A stretch of DNA of 64,000 nucleotides from Phaeodactylibacter xiamenensis (GTDB lineage Bacteria > Bacteroidota > Bacteroidia > Chitinophagales > Saprospiraceae), in contig NZ_JPOS01000012.1 in the NCBI RefSeq assembly GCF_000759025.1, positions 248,001 through 312,000 of the forward strand, in the 5' to 3' direction. The notes below the pieces were generated by a model. The model was not told where the DNA came from. It saw nothing but the letters and a program-made list of their open reading frames with translations, and made no database searches. Shown piece by piece: positions 1 to 9,098 of this stretch (position 1 is its first letter; the number at the start of each line of letters is the position of its first letter). Both the position numbers and the translations under genes were made by a program.

Positions 1-1
1 C

Positions 2-1513
2 CTCACAGGGGCAGTCTCCCCAATTGTACTGCTGCCTTTTAAAGAAAATGCCAAAGCCCAACTGGCCATAGACGATATCGCACCCGGATTGGGGCAGATC
101 GGCGTCATGCTACCCTACACCCCACTCTATGAGCTGCTGCTGGCCGAATATGGCCAACCGGTAGTGGCAACAAGTGGCAACATCAGCAATATCCCAATTG
201 TCTATCAGGATGAAACCGCACTACATTCCCTTCCCGAAATTGCCGATCAAATCCTGCTGAATAATCGACCGATCGCCACGCCACAGGACGATAGCGTACT
301 GGCTTTCACCCCACACCATAATCGCCCAATTTGGATGCGGCGCTCCCGCGGGCTCGCCCCTTCCTACCTGGAAACGGACATCCCCTGGCCCAATCAGACC
401 ATCCTGGCTACGGGCGCTATGCTCAAAAGCACCTTTGGGCTGCTGCACCGGCAAAAGGCCTTTCTGAGCCAGTACCTGGGCGACCTGGAACAATACGAAA
501 CTCAACAGCATTATCAGGCGACTTATGCCCACCTAACTCAAACGCTGGCAGCCCGGCCGGAAGTCATTCTCGCCGACGCCCATCCTCAATACTCTTCCAC
601 CCATTTTGCACAAGAGCTCAGTGCGTCCGAGGATATTCCGCTACAATTGGTGCAACACCACAAGGCCCACTTTGGCGCCATACTGGGCGAGCATCACCTG
701 TGGGATCAGGAAGAACCTGTACTCGGGCTGATCTGGGACGGCACCGGACTGGGCGATGACCAGCAAATCTGGGGCGGGGAATGTTTTCTCTACCAGGACT
801 ATCAGTTTGAACGGGTCACCCATTTCGATTACTTCAGCGCCATACTGGGCGACAAAATGCCAAAAGAACCCCGGGTTTCCGCCCTGTCCGCCACCTTTGG
901 GCTACCGGGTGCAGCAGCCTGCCTCCAACCCTTATTTTCGGATACAGAATGGAGCCTCTACAACCGTATGCTGGACCGCCATGCCGGGCTGCAAACGTCA
1001 AGTGTGGGGCGGCTCTTCGATGCGGTAGCTGCCCTACTTGGGCTCGCCAGCCACCAAACCTACGAGGGAGAAGCAGCTACCTTACTGGAACAACTCGCCC
1101 GGCAACATATTGCTCATGAAAGGCTTCCCGAACCCTACGATTTTCACTGGCAAGCGGGCACTCCCCTTCCCGTGAAGCCTGTAATGGCTCAAATCCTGGC
1201 AGACCAGAAACAAGGTACACCTAAAGGCCTGATTGCGGCCCGCTTCCACCATACGCTGGCACAAATCGCCGTTACTGCAGCTACGACCCTTAGCGTACAG
1301 CATATTGCCTGCTCAGGCGGTGTCTTCCAAAACGGGCTGCTGATCGATTTGCTAACCGATGCACTACCACAGGGCTATACCGCTTACTTTCACGAACGCC
1401 TTTCCCCCAACGATGAAAATATCGCCTTCGGACAGCTCATTTGCTACCTGACAGGCCAGCGCAGCGCCGCAATACATACCTCACTTTCTAAAAACACTCA
1501 ACCATGTGCTTAG
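2..1513 (+). CDS. hypF: carbamoyltransferase HypF, 5'-truncated by the window
   Basis: HypF makes the thiocarbamoyl group that becomes the CN ligand of the [NiFe]-hydrogenase active site, passing it to HypE. The reading frame is open from the first bases of the window, so the N-terminal acylphosphatase and zinc-finger parts lie outside; about 503 residues are seen. The end of the YrdC-like domain is visible (VVATSGN motif), followed by the Kae1-like carbamoyltransferase domain with the metal-binding HHKAHFGA motif and the CSGGVFQNG motif near the C-terminus. The stop overlaps the hypC start (ATG at 1504), which implies translational coupling in a hyp operon. Assignment is firm; only the start is missing. 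Confidence 0.95.
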   Translation, partial: LTGAVSPIVLLPFKENAKAQLAIDDIAPGLGQIGVMLPYTPLYELLLAEYGQPVVATSGNISNIPIVYQDETALHSLPEIADQILLNNRPIATPQDDSVLAFTPHHNRPIWMRRSRGLAPSYLETDIPWPNQTILATGAMLKSTFGLLHRQKAFLSQYLGDLEQYETQQHYQATYAHLTQTLAARPEVILADAHPQYSSTHFAQELSASEDIPLQLVQHHKAHFGAILGEHHLWDQEEPVLGLIWDGTGLGDDQQIWGGECFLYQDYQFERVTHFDYFSAILGDKMPKEPRVSALSATFGLPGAAACLQPLFSDTEWSLYNRMLDRHAGLQTSSVGRLFDAVAALLGLASHQTYEGEAATLLEQLARQHIAHERLPEPYDFHWQAGTPLPVKPVMAQILADQKQGTPKGLIAARFHHTLAQIAVTAATTLSVQHIACSGGVFQNGLLIDLLTDALPQGYTAYFHERLSPNDENIAFGQLICYLTGQRSAAIHTSLSKNTQPCA

Positions 1514-1788
1514 CAATCCCCGGAAAAATAACAACGATAGAATCCAAATACGACGGGCTCGTCCAGGTCGCCAAGGTGTCCTTTGGCGGCATCATTAAAG
1601 AAGCGAGCCTGGAAATGGTGCCCCATGCCAAGGTAGACGACTATGTGCTGGTGCACGTGGGCGTGGCGATTAGCGTGGTGGATGAAGCCGAGGCCCGGCA
1701 AACCTTTAAATACCTGGAACAAATGGGAGAAGTGGCAGAAGAACTGAACATTCACGGCTTCCTGCCCGACCAGAAAGAGTACAGTTGA
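1504..1788 (+). CDS. hypC: hydrogenase maturation chaperone HypC
   Basis: A 94-residue HypC/HybG-type chaperone. It begins MCLAIPGKI; in this family the Cys after the initiator Met is the essential residue that binds HypD and the Fe(CN)2CO unit before delivery to the hydrogenase large subunit. The ATG overlaps the end of hypF by 10 bases. The length is in the usual range for the family. It acts with HypD, encoded next, in the cytoplasm. Confidence 0.95.
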   Translation: MCLAIPGKITTIESKYDGLVQVAKVSFGGIIKEASLEMVPHAKVDDYVLVHVGVAISVVDEAEARQTFKYLEQMGEVAEELNIHGFLPDQKEYS

Positions 1789-1834
1789 CAGCCACTGATG
1801 CCCCCATTTTTTGATTCCTAAAAAATAACCCGCT

Positions 1835-2947
1835 ATGAAGTTTCTCAGTGAATACCGGGACCCCGAAGTGGCCCGCCAATACCTCGATGAAATCAGGAAA
1901 ACCATCACCCGCCCGTGGACCATCATGGAAGTCTGCGGCGGACAAACCCACAGTCTGGTCAAGAATGGCATCCTCGATATGCTGCCCGATGAGGTGCGCA
2001 TGGTGCATGGCCCCGGCTGCCCGGTCTGCGTCACCCCGCTTAACCTGATCGATAAGGCGGTCTACCTGGCAGAAGAAAAAAACGTCATTCTTTGCTCCTT
2101 CGGTGATATGCTGCGCGTACCGGGTTCCGAAAAGAGCCTGCTGGAAGCCAAAGCCAATGGCGCAGACATCCGTATCCTGTACTCTCCCCTCGAAGCGGTC
2201 AACATCGCCAGGGACAACCCGGACCGGGAAGTGGTCTTCTTTGCCGTGGGCTTTGAAACTACCGCGCCGGCCAATGCACTATCCGTCGTGCACGCCGACC
2301 GGTACGAGCTGAAAAACTACTCTATTCTCACCTCGCACGTACTTGTCCCACCCGCCATCGAAGCTGTGATGGATGATGAAGCCACCCAAATTGAAGGCTT
2401 TCTCGCTGCCGGCCACGTTTGCACCATCATGGGCATCAGCGAGTACTATCCGCTGGTGGATAAATACAAAGTGCCTATTGTGGTAACGGGTTTCGAACCG
2501 GTGGACTTACTGCAAGGCATTCTGATGACCGTAAAGCAGCTGGAGAACGGCGAGCATAAACTTGAAAATCAGTACGCCCGTATGGTCCGTCCGGAGGGCA
2601 ACCCCCACGCCATCAAAACACTGGAAGAGGTCTTTGATATTACAGACCGGATGTGGCGGGGCATTGGAGTGATCCCTGGCAGCGGGTACGAGCTCAAGGC
2701 CAAATACGCAGCGTATGATGCCCGCCTTAAATTCGACGTTAACATCCCGGAAGCACCGGAAAGTGACAGCTGCATCGCCGGCGAAGTCATGAAGGGCATC
2801 AAAAAACCATTCGAATGCCCCAATTTTGGCAAAGCCTGTAAACCGGAGACCCCACTGGGTGCCCCTATGGTCAGCTCAGAAGGCGCCTGCGCCGCCTATT
2901 ATCACTTTTCTGGCATGCTGGAAGAACTCGAAACCGTACAACCCTAA
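1835..2947 (+). CDS. hypD: hydrogenase maturation scaffold HypD
   Basis: A 370-residue HypD, the scaffold on which the Fe(CN)2CO cofactor precursor is built with HypC and HypE. Diagnostic cysteine motifs are all present: CGGQTH near the N-terminus, GPGCPVC a little after, and the C-terminal cysteines of the [4Fe-4S] cluster region ([12 protein letters not shown], then [10 protein letters not shown]). The length is typical. It follows hypC by 46 bases and precedes hypE by 13 bases in the same direction. Confidence 0.96.
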   Translation: MKFLSEYRDPEVARQYLDEIRKTITRPWTIMEVCGGQTHSLVKNGILDMLPDEVRMVHGPGCPVCVTPLNLIDKAVYLAEEKNVILCSFGDMLRVPGSEKSLLEAKANGADIRILYSPLEAVNIARDNPDREVVFFAVGFETTAPANALSVVHADRYELKNYSILTSHVLVPPAIEAVMDDEATQIEGFLAAGHVCTIMGISEYYPLVDKYKVPIVVTGFEPVDLLQGILMTVKQLENGEHKLENQYARMVRPEGNPHAIKTLEEVFDITDRMWRGIGVIPGSGYELKAKYAAYDARLKFDVNIPEAPESDSCIAGEVMKGIKKPFECPNFGKACKPETPLGAPMVSSEGACAAYYHFSGMLEELETVQP

Positions 2948-2960
2948 CCCCCACTAAACT

Positions 2961-4025
2961 ATGGCAATAACCGACCAAAAACGCCGCATGCAGCTGCAAT
3001 GCCCAATGCCCAAACTCGACTTTGAGGTAATTACACTCGGGCACGGCAGTGGTGGATTGCTAACCAACCGGCTCCTGGACAGCGGTGTATTTGAAGTACT
3101 GAAGAATGACATTCTGGACAAGCGCCATGATGGAGCGACCCTGAACCTCAGCGGCCCTACGGCCTTCACCACCGACAGCTTCGTCATTTCCCCTATCTTT
3201 TTTCCGGGTGGGAATATCGGTGAGCTGGCGGTGAATGGCACCGTGAATGACCTCGCCATGTGCGGGGCGCTGCCCGAGTACCTGTCCCTGAGCTTCATCC
3301 TGGAGGAAGGGCTGCCGGTTAAGCAGTTTTGGGAAGTGCTCGTCGGAGTAAAGGTCGCCTGTGAACTAGCGGGCGTGCAAGTCGTCACCGGCGATACCAA
3401 AGTGGTGGAAAAAGGCAAGGGCGACAAGGTCTTCATCAATACCACCGGCGTTGGCCGTTTGCACCCCAGAGCACAAATCGACGTCAACCGGGTACAGCCC
3501 GGCGACCAAATCATCGTGAGCGGGCAGTTGGCCACCCACGGCATGGCCATCATGTCCGTACGGGAAGGGCTGGAATTCGAAACTACAATTGAAAGCGACT
3601 CCTGCAATCTGAACCACGCGGTCAGGGCGTTGCTCGATGCTTTTGGCCCCGACATCCACCTGCTGCGTGATCCTACCCGGGGCGGTGTCGCTACGGTACT
3701 TACGGAGATTGCCCGGGACACCGGGCTGGGCGTGAATTTGCAACAGCGCCAACTGCCCATTGACCCGCAGGTGGCTGGTGCCTGCGAAATGCTTGGGCTC
3801 GACCCGCTCTACGTAGCTAACGAAGGGCTCTTTATTGCCGTAGTGGCTGCTGAAAAAGCGGATGAAGCCCTGGCTATGATGCGGGAGCAGCCATATTGCG
3901 AGAATGCCGCCATCATCGGGGAAGTCACAACAGACCATCCCCGCAAGACCGTGCTTACCAGCAGCATCGGTGGCAAGCGCGTAGTGAACATGCTCACCGG
4001 CGAGCAACTACCACGGATTTGCTGA
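2961..4025 (+). CDS. hypE: hydrogenase maturation dehydratase HypE
   Basis: HypE (354 residues) dehydrates the carbamoyl group carried on its C-terminal cysteine to a thiocyanate, which is then transferred to iron on HypC-HypD. The sequence shows the PurM-like ATPase fold signatures: GHGSGG near the N-terminus and DPTRGGVATVL in the second half. It ends in PRIC, the family's invariant terminal Cys. Another in-frame ATG lies nine codons downstream of the chosen start (before QLQCPMPK), so the first residues are uncertain. The stop codon overlaps the next gene's ATG in an ATGA junction. Confidence 0.95.
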   Translation: MAITDQKRRMQLQCPMPKLDFEVITLGHGSGGLLTNRLLDSGVFEVLKNDILDKRHDGATLNLSGPTAFTTDSFVISPIFFPGGNIGELAVNGTVNDLAMCGALPEYLSLSFILEEGLPVKQFWEVLVGVKVACELAGVQVVTGDTKVVEKGKGDKVFINTTGVGRLHPRAQIDVNRVQPGDQIIVSGQLATHGMAIMSVREGLEFETTIESDSCNLNHAVRALLDAFGPDIHLLRDPTRGGVATVLTEIARDTGLGVNLQQRQLPIDPQVAGACEMLGLDPLYVANEGLFIAVVAAEKADEALAMMREQPYCENAAIIGEVTTDHPRKTVLTSSIGGKRVVNMLTGEQLPRIC

Positions 4026-4426
4026 TGAAAAAAGACATTAACAACCGCAGTGATATTGAGATGCTAGTGGACGACTTCTACAAACGAATGTTGGAGGACC
4101 GCCTGCTGCGCCCTTTTTTTCTGGAAGCCGCCAACGTACACCTGGCCGAGCATTTGCCACTGATTTGTGATTTTTGGGAAACGGTCCTCTTCCAAACCGG
4201 TATCTATCAGGGTGGCACCTTGCAGAAGCACTTGGAGCTGCACATGGAAAAGCCCCTTAAAGCCCGCCACTTCGAACGCTGGCTGGAGCATTTCCAGGCA
4301 ACGGTCAACACCCACTTCGAGGGCCCAAAAGCCGAAGAAGCCAAACAAAAAGCCCGGTCGATCGCTGCCGTTATCCGGGTCAAAATTGATAACCTGGAGC
4401 GCCGCCGTAAGGAGCTCAACAACTAA
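4025..4426 (+). CDS. group III truncated hemoglobin
   Basis: A 133-residue globin-like protein. The start is set at the ATG that overlaps the hypE stop (ATGA); an upstream extension of the frame would run inside hypE. The pattern resembles group III truncated hemoglobins: a B-helix FYKRM segment, then the LICDFWETVLFQTGIYQGG block, a His-containing F-helix region (LQKHLELHM) and the HFERWLEHF block followed by an alanine-rich last helix. These proteins bind haem and O2 or NO; their cellular roles are poorly known. Tight coupling to hypE suggests expression with hydrogenase maturation, perhaps for oxygen or NO protection; that role is inference. Confidence 0.85.
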   Translation: MKKDINNRSDIEMLVDDFYKRMLEDRLLRPFFLEAANVHLAEHLPLICDFWETVLFQTGIYQGGTLQKHLELHMEKPLKARHFERWLEHFQATVNTHFEGPKAEEAKQKARSIAAVIRVKIDNLERRRKELNN

Positions 4427-4432
4427 AAAACG

Positions 4433-5542
4433 ATGACACCCACTTCCTCACAGGAACAATTACGCCCCGAGCTTCTTCAGGACACCCGGGTTTTTAAAGG
4501 CGCAGAAGGCAGCCCTCTGCTTGCTCCAAGAGGCGTATTCCTGAGCCATAACCGGCTTTTTGTTGCTGATACCGCCCAGAACCGCCTGTTCATCTGGCAC
4601 CAACTGCCCGAACATGAATACCAGGACCCGGATGTGGTGCTGGGGCAGCCCGCCAAAGCAGAAACTGGCCGGAATGCAGGTGGCGGCACTTCAGCATCCA
4701 CCCTGTTCTATCCTTCCGGCATCTGGTCGGATGGCCAACGGTTGATCGTAGCTGATGCCTGGAACCACCGCGTTCTGGTCTGGCACCAATTGCCGGAAAA
4801 GGACGGCCAACCGGCAGACGTGGTCATCGGCCAACCCGATTTTGAACGTAATGAGGCTAATGTAGCCGGGATTAGCCACCACCCTACCGCTCAGTCCCTG
4901 CACTGGCCCTACGGCGTATTTTCAGATGGGCAACATCTGTGGATTGCCGATACAGGCAACCGGCGGGTATTATTTTTTGAGACCATTCCCGCTTCCAATT
5001 ATGCCGCCGCGGATAAAGTGCTGGGCAAGCCTTCCTTCGAGGAGCGCGACTACGACCACAATGACCCCATCTGGCCTTACTCAGTGAAAGTAAGCCCTGA
5101 TGGTGCCCTGGCCATTACCGATACGCAGTATTACCGGGTCCTGCTCTGGCATGACTGGAAGCAGGCCTTTGGCAGCAAGGCAGATGCCATTATCGGGCAG
5201 GCTTCCTTTGAGGGCAACGGGCAGAATCAGTACGGGTGGTTCCCGCAGGCCAATACCCTGAACTGGTGTTATGACTCTTGCTTTTATAAAGATGGACTAT
5301 GGGTAGCCGATACCGGCAACAGCCGCATCCTGTGGTTTAAGCAACTGCCTTTCGAACATAATACGCCGGCCGACAACCTGATCGGGCAGAAAAACTTTAC
5401 CACGGGCAGCGAAAATAAAGAGACCATTTGGACAACCGAGGAGAGCCTCTACTGGCCTTTTCAGGTGAGTATTGAAGGGCAGACCATGGTTGCAGCCGAC
5501 ACCGGCAACCATCGCATCGTTATCAATCAGCTCGCAAAGTAA
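4433..5542 (+). CDS. NHL-repeat beta-propeller protein
   Basis: A 369-residue protein that is almost entirely NHL-like repeats. Six blades can be read, each with a variant of (V/I)AD(T)xNxR(V/I)L: LFVADTAQNRLFIW, LIVADAWNHRVLVW, LWIADTGNRRVLFF, LAITDTQYYRVLLW, LWVADTGNSRILWF and a final VAADTGNHRIVI. Between blades a PADxVIGQPxF-type segment recurs. There is no obvious signal peptide, so it is probably cytoplasmic. It starts 6 bases after the globin gene and is likely in the hyp operon. The propeller probably mediates protein or ligand binding; no enzymatic function can be named. Confidence 0.85.
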   Translation: MTPTSSQEQLRPELLQDTRVFKGAEGSPLLAPRGVFLSHNRLFVADTAQNRLFIWHQLPEHEYQDPDVVLGQPAKAETGRNAGGGTSASTLFYPSGIWSDGQRLIVADAWNHRVLVWHQLPEKDGQPADVVIGQPDFERNEANVAGISHHPTAQSLHWPYGVFSDGQHLWIADTGNRRVLFFETIPASNYAAADKVLGKPSFEERDYDHNDPIWPYSVKVSPDGALAITDTQYYRVLLWHDWKQAFGSKADAIIGQASFEGNGQNQYGWFPQANTLNWCYDSCFYKDGLWVADTGNSRILWFKQLPFEHNTPADNLIGQKNFTTGSENKETIWTTEESLYWPFQVSIEGQTMVAADTGNHRIVINQLAK

Positions 5543-5574
5543 GCCTTTCTCTAACCGCCCCAATCTGCCACCCC

Positions 5575-6138
5575 ATGGATTACATAACCGTTGAAGTAGC
5601 AGCGCTTACGGATGCACCCGATCAATCTCAGGCTTTTGTGCTGGTACTGGAAGAAGTGGATGGCTTTCGGCGGTTACCTATTAAGCTGGGGCATGCGGAG
5701 GCGCAGGCCATTGCCCTGGCAGTACAAAGCCGGGAACTATCGCGCCCGGCCACTCATGACCTCTTTGCCGGAGTACTTCAATCGGCAGGGCTCCAATTGC
5801 GGGAAGCCAGGATTAACCGTATGGAAGGCGAGGCTTTTTGTGCCCTGCTCACTTTCAGGAAACCCGATGGCGATACTTTCGAGCAGGATGCCCGCCCTTC
5901 TGATGCCATCGCCCTGGCGCTTCGGCTTTCTTGTCCGGTTAAGGTAGCTGACAATATCATGGACGAGCACGGCATTCTGTCCAACCGCTTAACACCTAAT
6001 ACCGCCTGGATCAAAGGGAAGCTGGAGGACTATACCCTGCCTGAGTTAGAGGCCTTATTGCAGCAGGCGGTGGAACGGGAAGATTACCAATCGGCTTCCC
6101 GTATTCGGGATGCTATCACCCGCCTGTCCAATTCCTGA
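5575..6138 (+). CDS. bifunctional nuclease-family (DUF151) protein with UVR motif
   Basis: A 187-residue protein with an N-terminal DUF151/BFN domain (MDYITVEVAALT..., then RRLPIKLGHAEAQAIALA, and RPSDAIALALR). It also has a C-terminal UvrB/UvrC-type helical hairpin (LPELEALLQQAVEREDYQSASRIRD). This BFN + UVR layout is common in Bacteroidota. Some members have been reported to have DNase/RNase activity, but the biological role is not settled. It lies 32 bases after the NHL gene and may be the last gene of the same transcript. Confidence 0.85.
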   Translation: MDYITVEVAALTDAPDQSQAFVLVLEEVDGFRRLPIKLGHAEAQAIALAVQSRELSRPATHDLFAGVLQSAGLQLREARINRMEGEAFCALLTFRKPDGDTFEQDARPSDAIALALRLSCPVKVADNIMDEHGILSNRLTPNTAWIKGKLEDYTLPELEALLQQAVEREDYQSASRIRDAITRLSNS

Positions 6139-6246
6139 TCATTGTTCACTGAAGGTATAGGCTTGTGCCGCTTCTTCCCAATTCACCTCTAACATATAAC
6201 ATTTGCCTTTTGGCTGGGCAACGGGCGGCACCTTCCTTTGTTTGGC

Positions 6247-6885
6247 TTACGCCAATTGCAGACACCCAAATGATGAAGGGACATGAAAATCGGGCTGCCC
6301 GGTTTGCGGGTCCACCCAGGTGATCCAGTTGAAGGTGGCTTTATCTCCAGTGATGTCGAGGCAGCGCCCCCGGTATAAACCCGCTTGCAGGTAACCGCCA
6401 TCCTGAATCAGATGCAAGTTGCGGAGAGACTCAATGCTGATCCGCCCCTGTAGCCAGTAACCGGAGGGCGTGCGCCCCGTTTCCAGTTGCAGATGCCCTT
6501 CCGGCCATCCCCAGGTTTTATCCGATTGGCGGTAGTAGCTCGACTGGTAATCGTAGACTCTGCCGAGCGGGTCCATCTCCAGTCCGAAGTACCGCTTTAA
6601 TTCCGGGTCCTGCCGAAAGAAAATCTCCACCCGCTCGGAATTGAGGACGTCGAACTTGGTGTGGTCTTTTTCGTAGATCAGAATATTGGGCTCCTGTACA
6701 TCAAACCGGAAATAGAGATGCACGCCATCGTGGAGGGCGCGGAAAGCTGTTCCGGTGTCTTCAACTTCCAGCCAGGGGGAGGAAAAGTCGCGGAGGATGG
6801 TGGCGGGTTGCCAACCAGGAAATAGGTTCGGTGGAGTAGGCACAATTCCTACTCTATAGGTTTTTGTGGGTTGGTGATGGTTCAT
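6247..6885 (-). CDS. carbohydrate-binding family 9-like protein
   Basis: About 212 residues with the CBM9-like/DOMON beta-sandwich pattern: an aromatic WLEVEDTGTAFRALHDGVHLYF strand region, VEIFF, then FGLEMDPLGRVYDY. It ends in the characteristic PDFHVPSSFG segment. No signal peptide follows the chosen start (ATG before NHHQPTKTYRVG). A start 12 codons earlier is possible but gives a less convincing N-terminus. Relatives are often linked to glycan use; here the flanking genes give no pathway. It is convergent with the DUF151 gene. Confidence 0.7.
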   Translation of the reverse strand: MNHHQPTKTYRVGIVPTPPNLFPGWQPATILRDFSSPWLEVEDTGTAFRALHDGVHLYFRFDVQEPNILIYEKDHTKFDVLNSERVEIFFRQDPELKRYFGLEMDPLGRVYDYQSSYYRQSDKTWGWPEGHLQLETGRTPSGYWLQGRISIESLRNLHLIQDGGYLQAGLYRGRCLDITGDKATFNWITWVDPQTGQPDFHVPSSFGCLQLA

Positions 6886-7054
6886 TTGGGAAAGGTACAT
6901 ATTTGCTGACAACACCTCCAAAAATTACACGAGTAGAGCAAAAGCAAGTTTGAGCCTGGCAGATTAGGTACTATATAAAGTCAGAAGGGGAGTATACACT
7001 AAACTGCTCCACAATTTTCTAACTTCGGCTGTTGCCACAACAATTATAAATAAG

Positions 7055-7645
7055 ATGTCATTTACATTTAAAACCACGAAAGGAAAAACGTATTATCTCA
7101 AATCGCGGGCCACGAAGAAAGGCAACACCACGTACTATTTGACCCAGAAGAAAGATGCCGAATGCCTGCAAGAAGTGCCCGTGGGGTACGAGGTATTTGA
7201 AAAATACGATTCCGGGCAGGCTTATATCCGTAAAATTAAAGAAAGTCATATTGAAGAAGCGGAGATAGCCGCTATCGGAAAGGAATTACGTCGAAATAAG
7301 TCGCTGCATGACTTCAAGCTGGATATCTGCGGTGATGAAATTCGCATATATACCAAAGAAAGAGGAGCCACAACTGAAGGATCAGAACTACTGAGAGGCT
7401 TTATGTCTGGTACCCGGGAAAACCCTGGTGCGATGTTGAACAGGTTCGCACGTTACGAGGAAAGAATGCGGATCATTCTTGTTCAGCGCAAAGGCGAGCG
7501 TGAGTTTACCTTCCAAAGGTATTACTACCGGGGCTCTATTGACGATTGGATTACTATTGATTCCGGCAGCGATTTGGAAGCGCTGGCCGAGAAGAACTTG
7601 TACCACCTTGGGAAGGAATCCTATTACAAGCTGTTTGGTTTTTGA
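7055..7645 (+). CDS. unknown protein next to the RloAB pair
   Basis: A 196-residue protein I do not recognise. The N-terminal ~60 residues are basic and beta-rich (repeated TTYYL, KTYYLKS stretches), with a YIRKIKESHIEEAEI helix following. The middle is charged (GDEIRIYTKERG), and the C-terminus has aromatic FTFQRYYYRGSIDDWITID and YHLGKESYYKLFGF. There is no signal peptide or membrane segment. It ends 124 bases before rloA and runs in the same direction, so it may be part of the accessory module, but it has no obvious promoter or coupling to rloA. Coding status is supported by its length and lack of competing frames. Confidence 0.6.
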   Translation: MSFTFKTTKGKTYYLKSRATKKGNTTYYLTQKKDAECLQEVPVGYEVFEKYDSGQAYIRKIKESHIEEAEIAAIGKELRRNKSLHDFKLDICGDEIRIYTKERGATTEGSELLRGFMSGTRENPGAMLNRFARYEERMRIILVQRKGEREFTFQRYYYRGSIDDWITIDSGSDLEALAEKNLYHLGKESYYKLFGF

Positions 7646-7736
7646 ACCGGTCTTTGAGGCCATGCCCAGTTCTGCTGTGGTCTAATACAGGCGCTCTTCG
7701 CGGCTCCAAGAACAAGTATTTTAATGATTTTATTTG

Positions 7737-7744
7737 TATATTTG
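7737..7744 (+). promoter_or_regulatory. Bacteroidota -7 box (TATATTTG) for rloA
   Basis: TATATTTG fits the Bacteroidota sigma-A -7 consensus TAnnTTTG and sits in a very AT-rich stretch. No clear TTTG -33 element is at the expected distance. Transcription from here would start at about 7752, leaving a short leader to the ATG at 7770, which supports that start rather than an upstream one. Confidence 0.5.
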
Positions 7745-7769
7745 TGAAATACACACAAATAATGCGATT

Positions 7770-9098
7770 ATGGTCATTGAATTTAGTCTCGGTAACTTCT
7801 GGTCTTTTCATGAAATTCAGACACTGCACATGCAGTCGGCCGCCATCAAGTCCAAATTTCCGAAAGTAGATCAGGAGAATCTTTTTCAGATAGGGAAAGA
7901 TTTCAGCCTACTGAAAAGCAAGGCTATTTTTGGTGCAAACGGAAGCGGCAAGAGCAATTTGATCCGGGGGTTTCGGAGTATGATCAGGATCATTCGTGAA
8001 TGCATAAAGGATGAGCAGATTCTACAGAAAGAGATCGTCCCATTCTTATTCCAAAAAGAAGCCCACCATGAACCCAGCTTCTTTCAGGTCGCCTTTATTG
8101 CCGAGGGCGTACAGTATCGATACGGTTTTGAAGCTGATAAAACACGAATAATTACGGAATGGCTGTTTGGAAAACCCCTCACTTCGGATAAAGCGTCGAA
8201 AATAAGAGAACGGTACTATTTTAAAAGAGAGGGCGATGAAATTAAGATCAACGAAAAAGAATTTCGGGAAGGGTTGGCGTTTGTTCCCAAAACTAATCAG
8301 GCATCTCCTTTGTATCGCGAAAATGTGCTTTTCCTTTCTCTAGTCAATGCATTTAACGGTCGTATTGCCAAAAGCATACACCACTCTTTCCTAAAAAACA
8401 TCAATGTTTCGTCTGGCCTTGAAGACCCTTTCAATTGGGTTGTCCTGCTAAATAAACTAGATCAGGATAAAAGTTTTTCAAAGCGATTAACCCATTTTTT
8501 AAAATCCATCGACTCCAAAATATCCAGATTGGACATAGTGGATGTTCCAAAAGCGGAAGCAACATCGCGCATATCTATGGTTCAGGAACCCAGTGAAAAC
8601 CGAAAAGCGGGCTATGTGGTCATTTACAGATCGGCAACAGATAGCAAGGGCAATTTGAAGGAGGTTCCTCTAACCTTACACTCGCAGGAAGCGGAAGGCA
8701 CAAAAAAACTAGCGACCTTAAGCCCTTTCCTTTTTCACACTTTGGACCATGGGGGGCTGTTTGTCATTGACGAGTTCGATGCCCGGCTGCACCCCAATCT
8801 TAGTAGAAAGATCATTGAGCTTTTCCATTCTCCCAATACGAACAAGCGGAATGCTCAGCTCATCTTTGTATCCCACGACTCTAATTTGCTAGACGCCCGA
8901 TTGCTGAGAAGAGATCAGATCGCCTTCACTAAAAAGGATAGCACGGGTGCTACAGAACTGTATGCTCTGGCAGAATTTAAAGGCGTGCGTAATGACAGTT
9001 CGTTTGAGAAAGATTACTTAATGGGTAAGTACAACGCTATTCCGCATAATCTAACCGCCCTGGAAAGAGCTGTTGAAAACTATGTGGGCAATGAGTAG
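7770..9098 (+). CDS. RloA-like ABC/AAA15-type ATPase
   Basis: A 442-residue ATPase of the AAA15/AAA21 class (SMC/RecF-like ABC head). Walker A is GANGSGKS at about residues 55-62. Walker B is LFVIDEFDARLHP, and the switch His is in FVSHDSNLLD. The start MVIEFSLGNFWSFHE is typical of this family, which often begins with a beta-strand followed by a N/S-F motif. It overlaps the downstream RloB gene by 8 bases. Such ATPases act with a TOPRIM partner in phage defence (compare OLD, PARIS); the rlo name comes from restriction-linked ORFs in Campylobacter. The region is more AT-rich than its neighbours, consistent with transfer. Confidence 0.85.
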   Translation: MVIEFSLGNFWSFHEIQTLHMQSAAIKSKFPKVDQENLFQIGKDFSLLKSKAIFGANGSGKSNLIRGFRSMIRIIRECIKDEQILQKEIVPFLFQKEAHHEPSFFQVAFIAEGVQYRYGFEADKTRIITEWLFGKPLTSDKASKIRERYYFKREGDEIKINEKEFREGLAFVPKTNQASPLYRENVLFLSLVNAFNGRIAKSIHHSFLKNINVSSGLEDPFNWVVLLNKLDQDKSFSKRLTHFLKSIDSKISRLDIVDVPKAEATSRISMVQEPSENRKAGYVVIYRSATDSKGNLKEVPLTLHSQEAEGTKKLATLSPFLFHTLDHGGLFVIDEFDARLHPNLSRKIIELFHSPNTNKRNAQLIFVSHDSNLLDARLLRRDQIAFTKKDSTGATELYALAEFKGVRNDSSFEKDYLMGKYNAIPHNLTALERAVENYVGNE

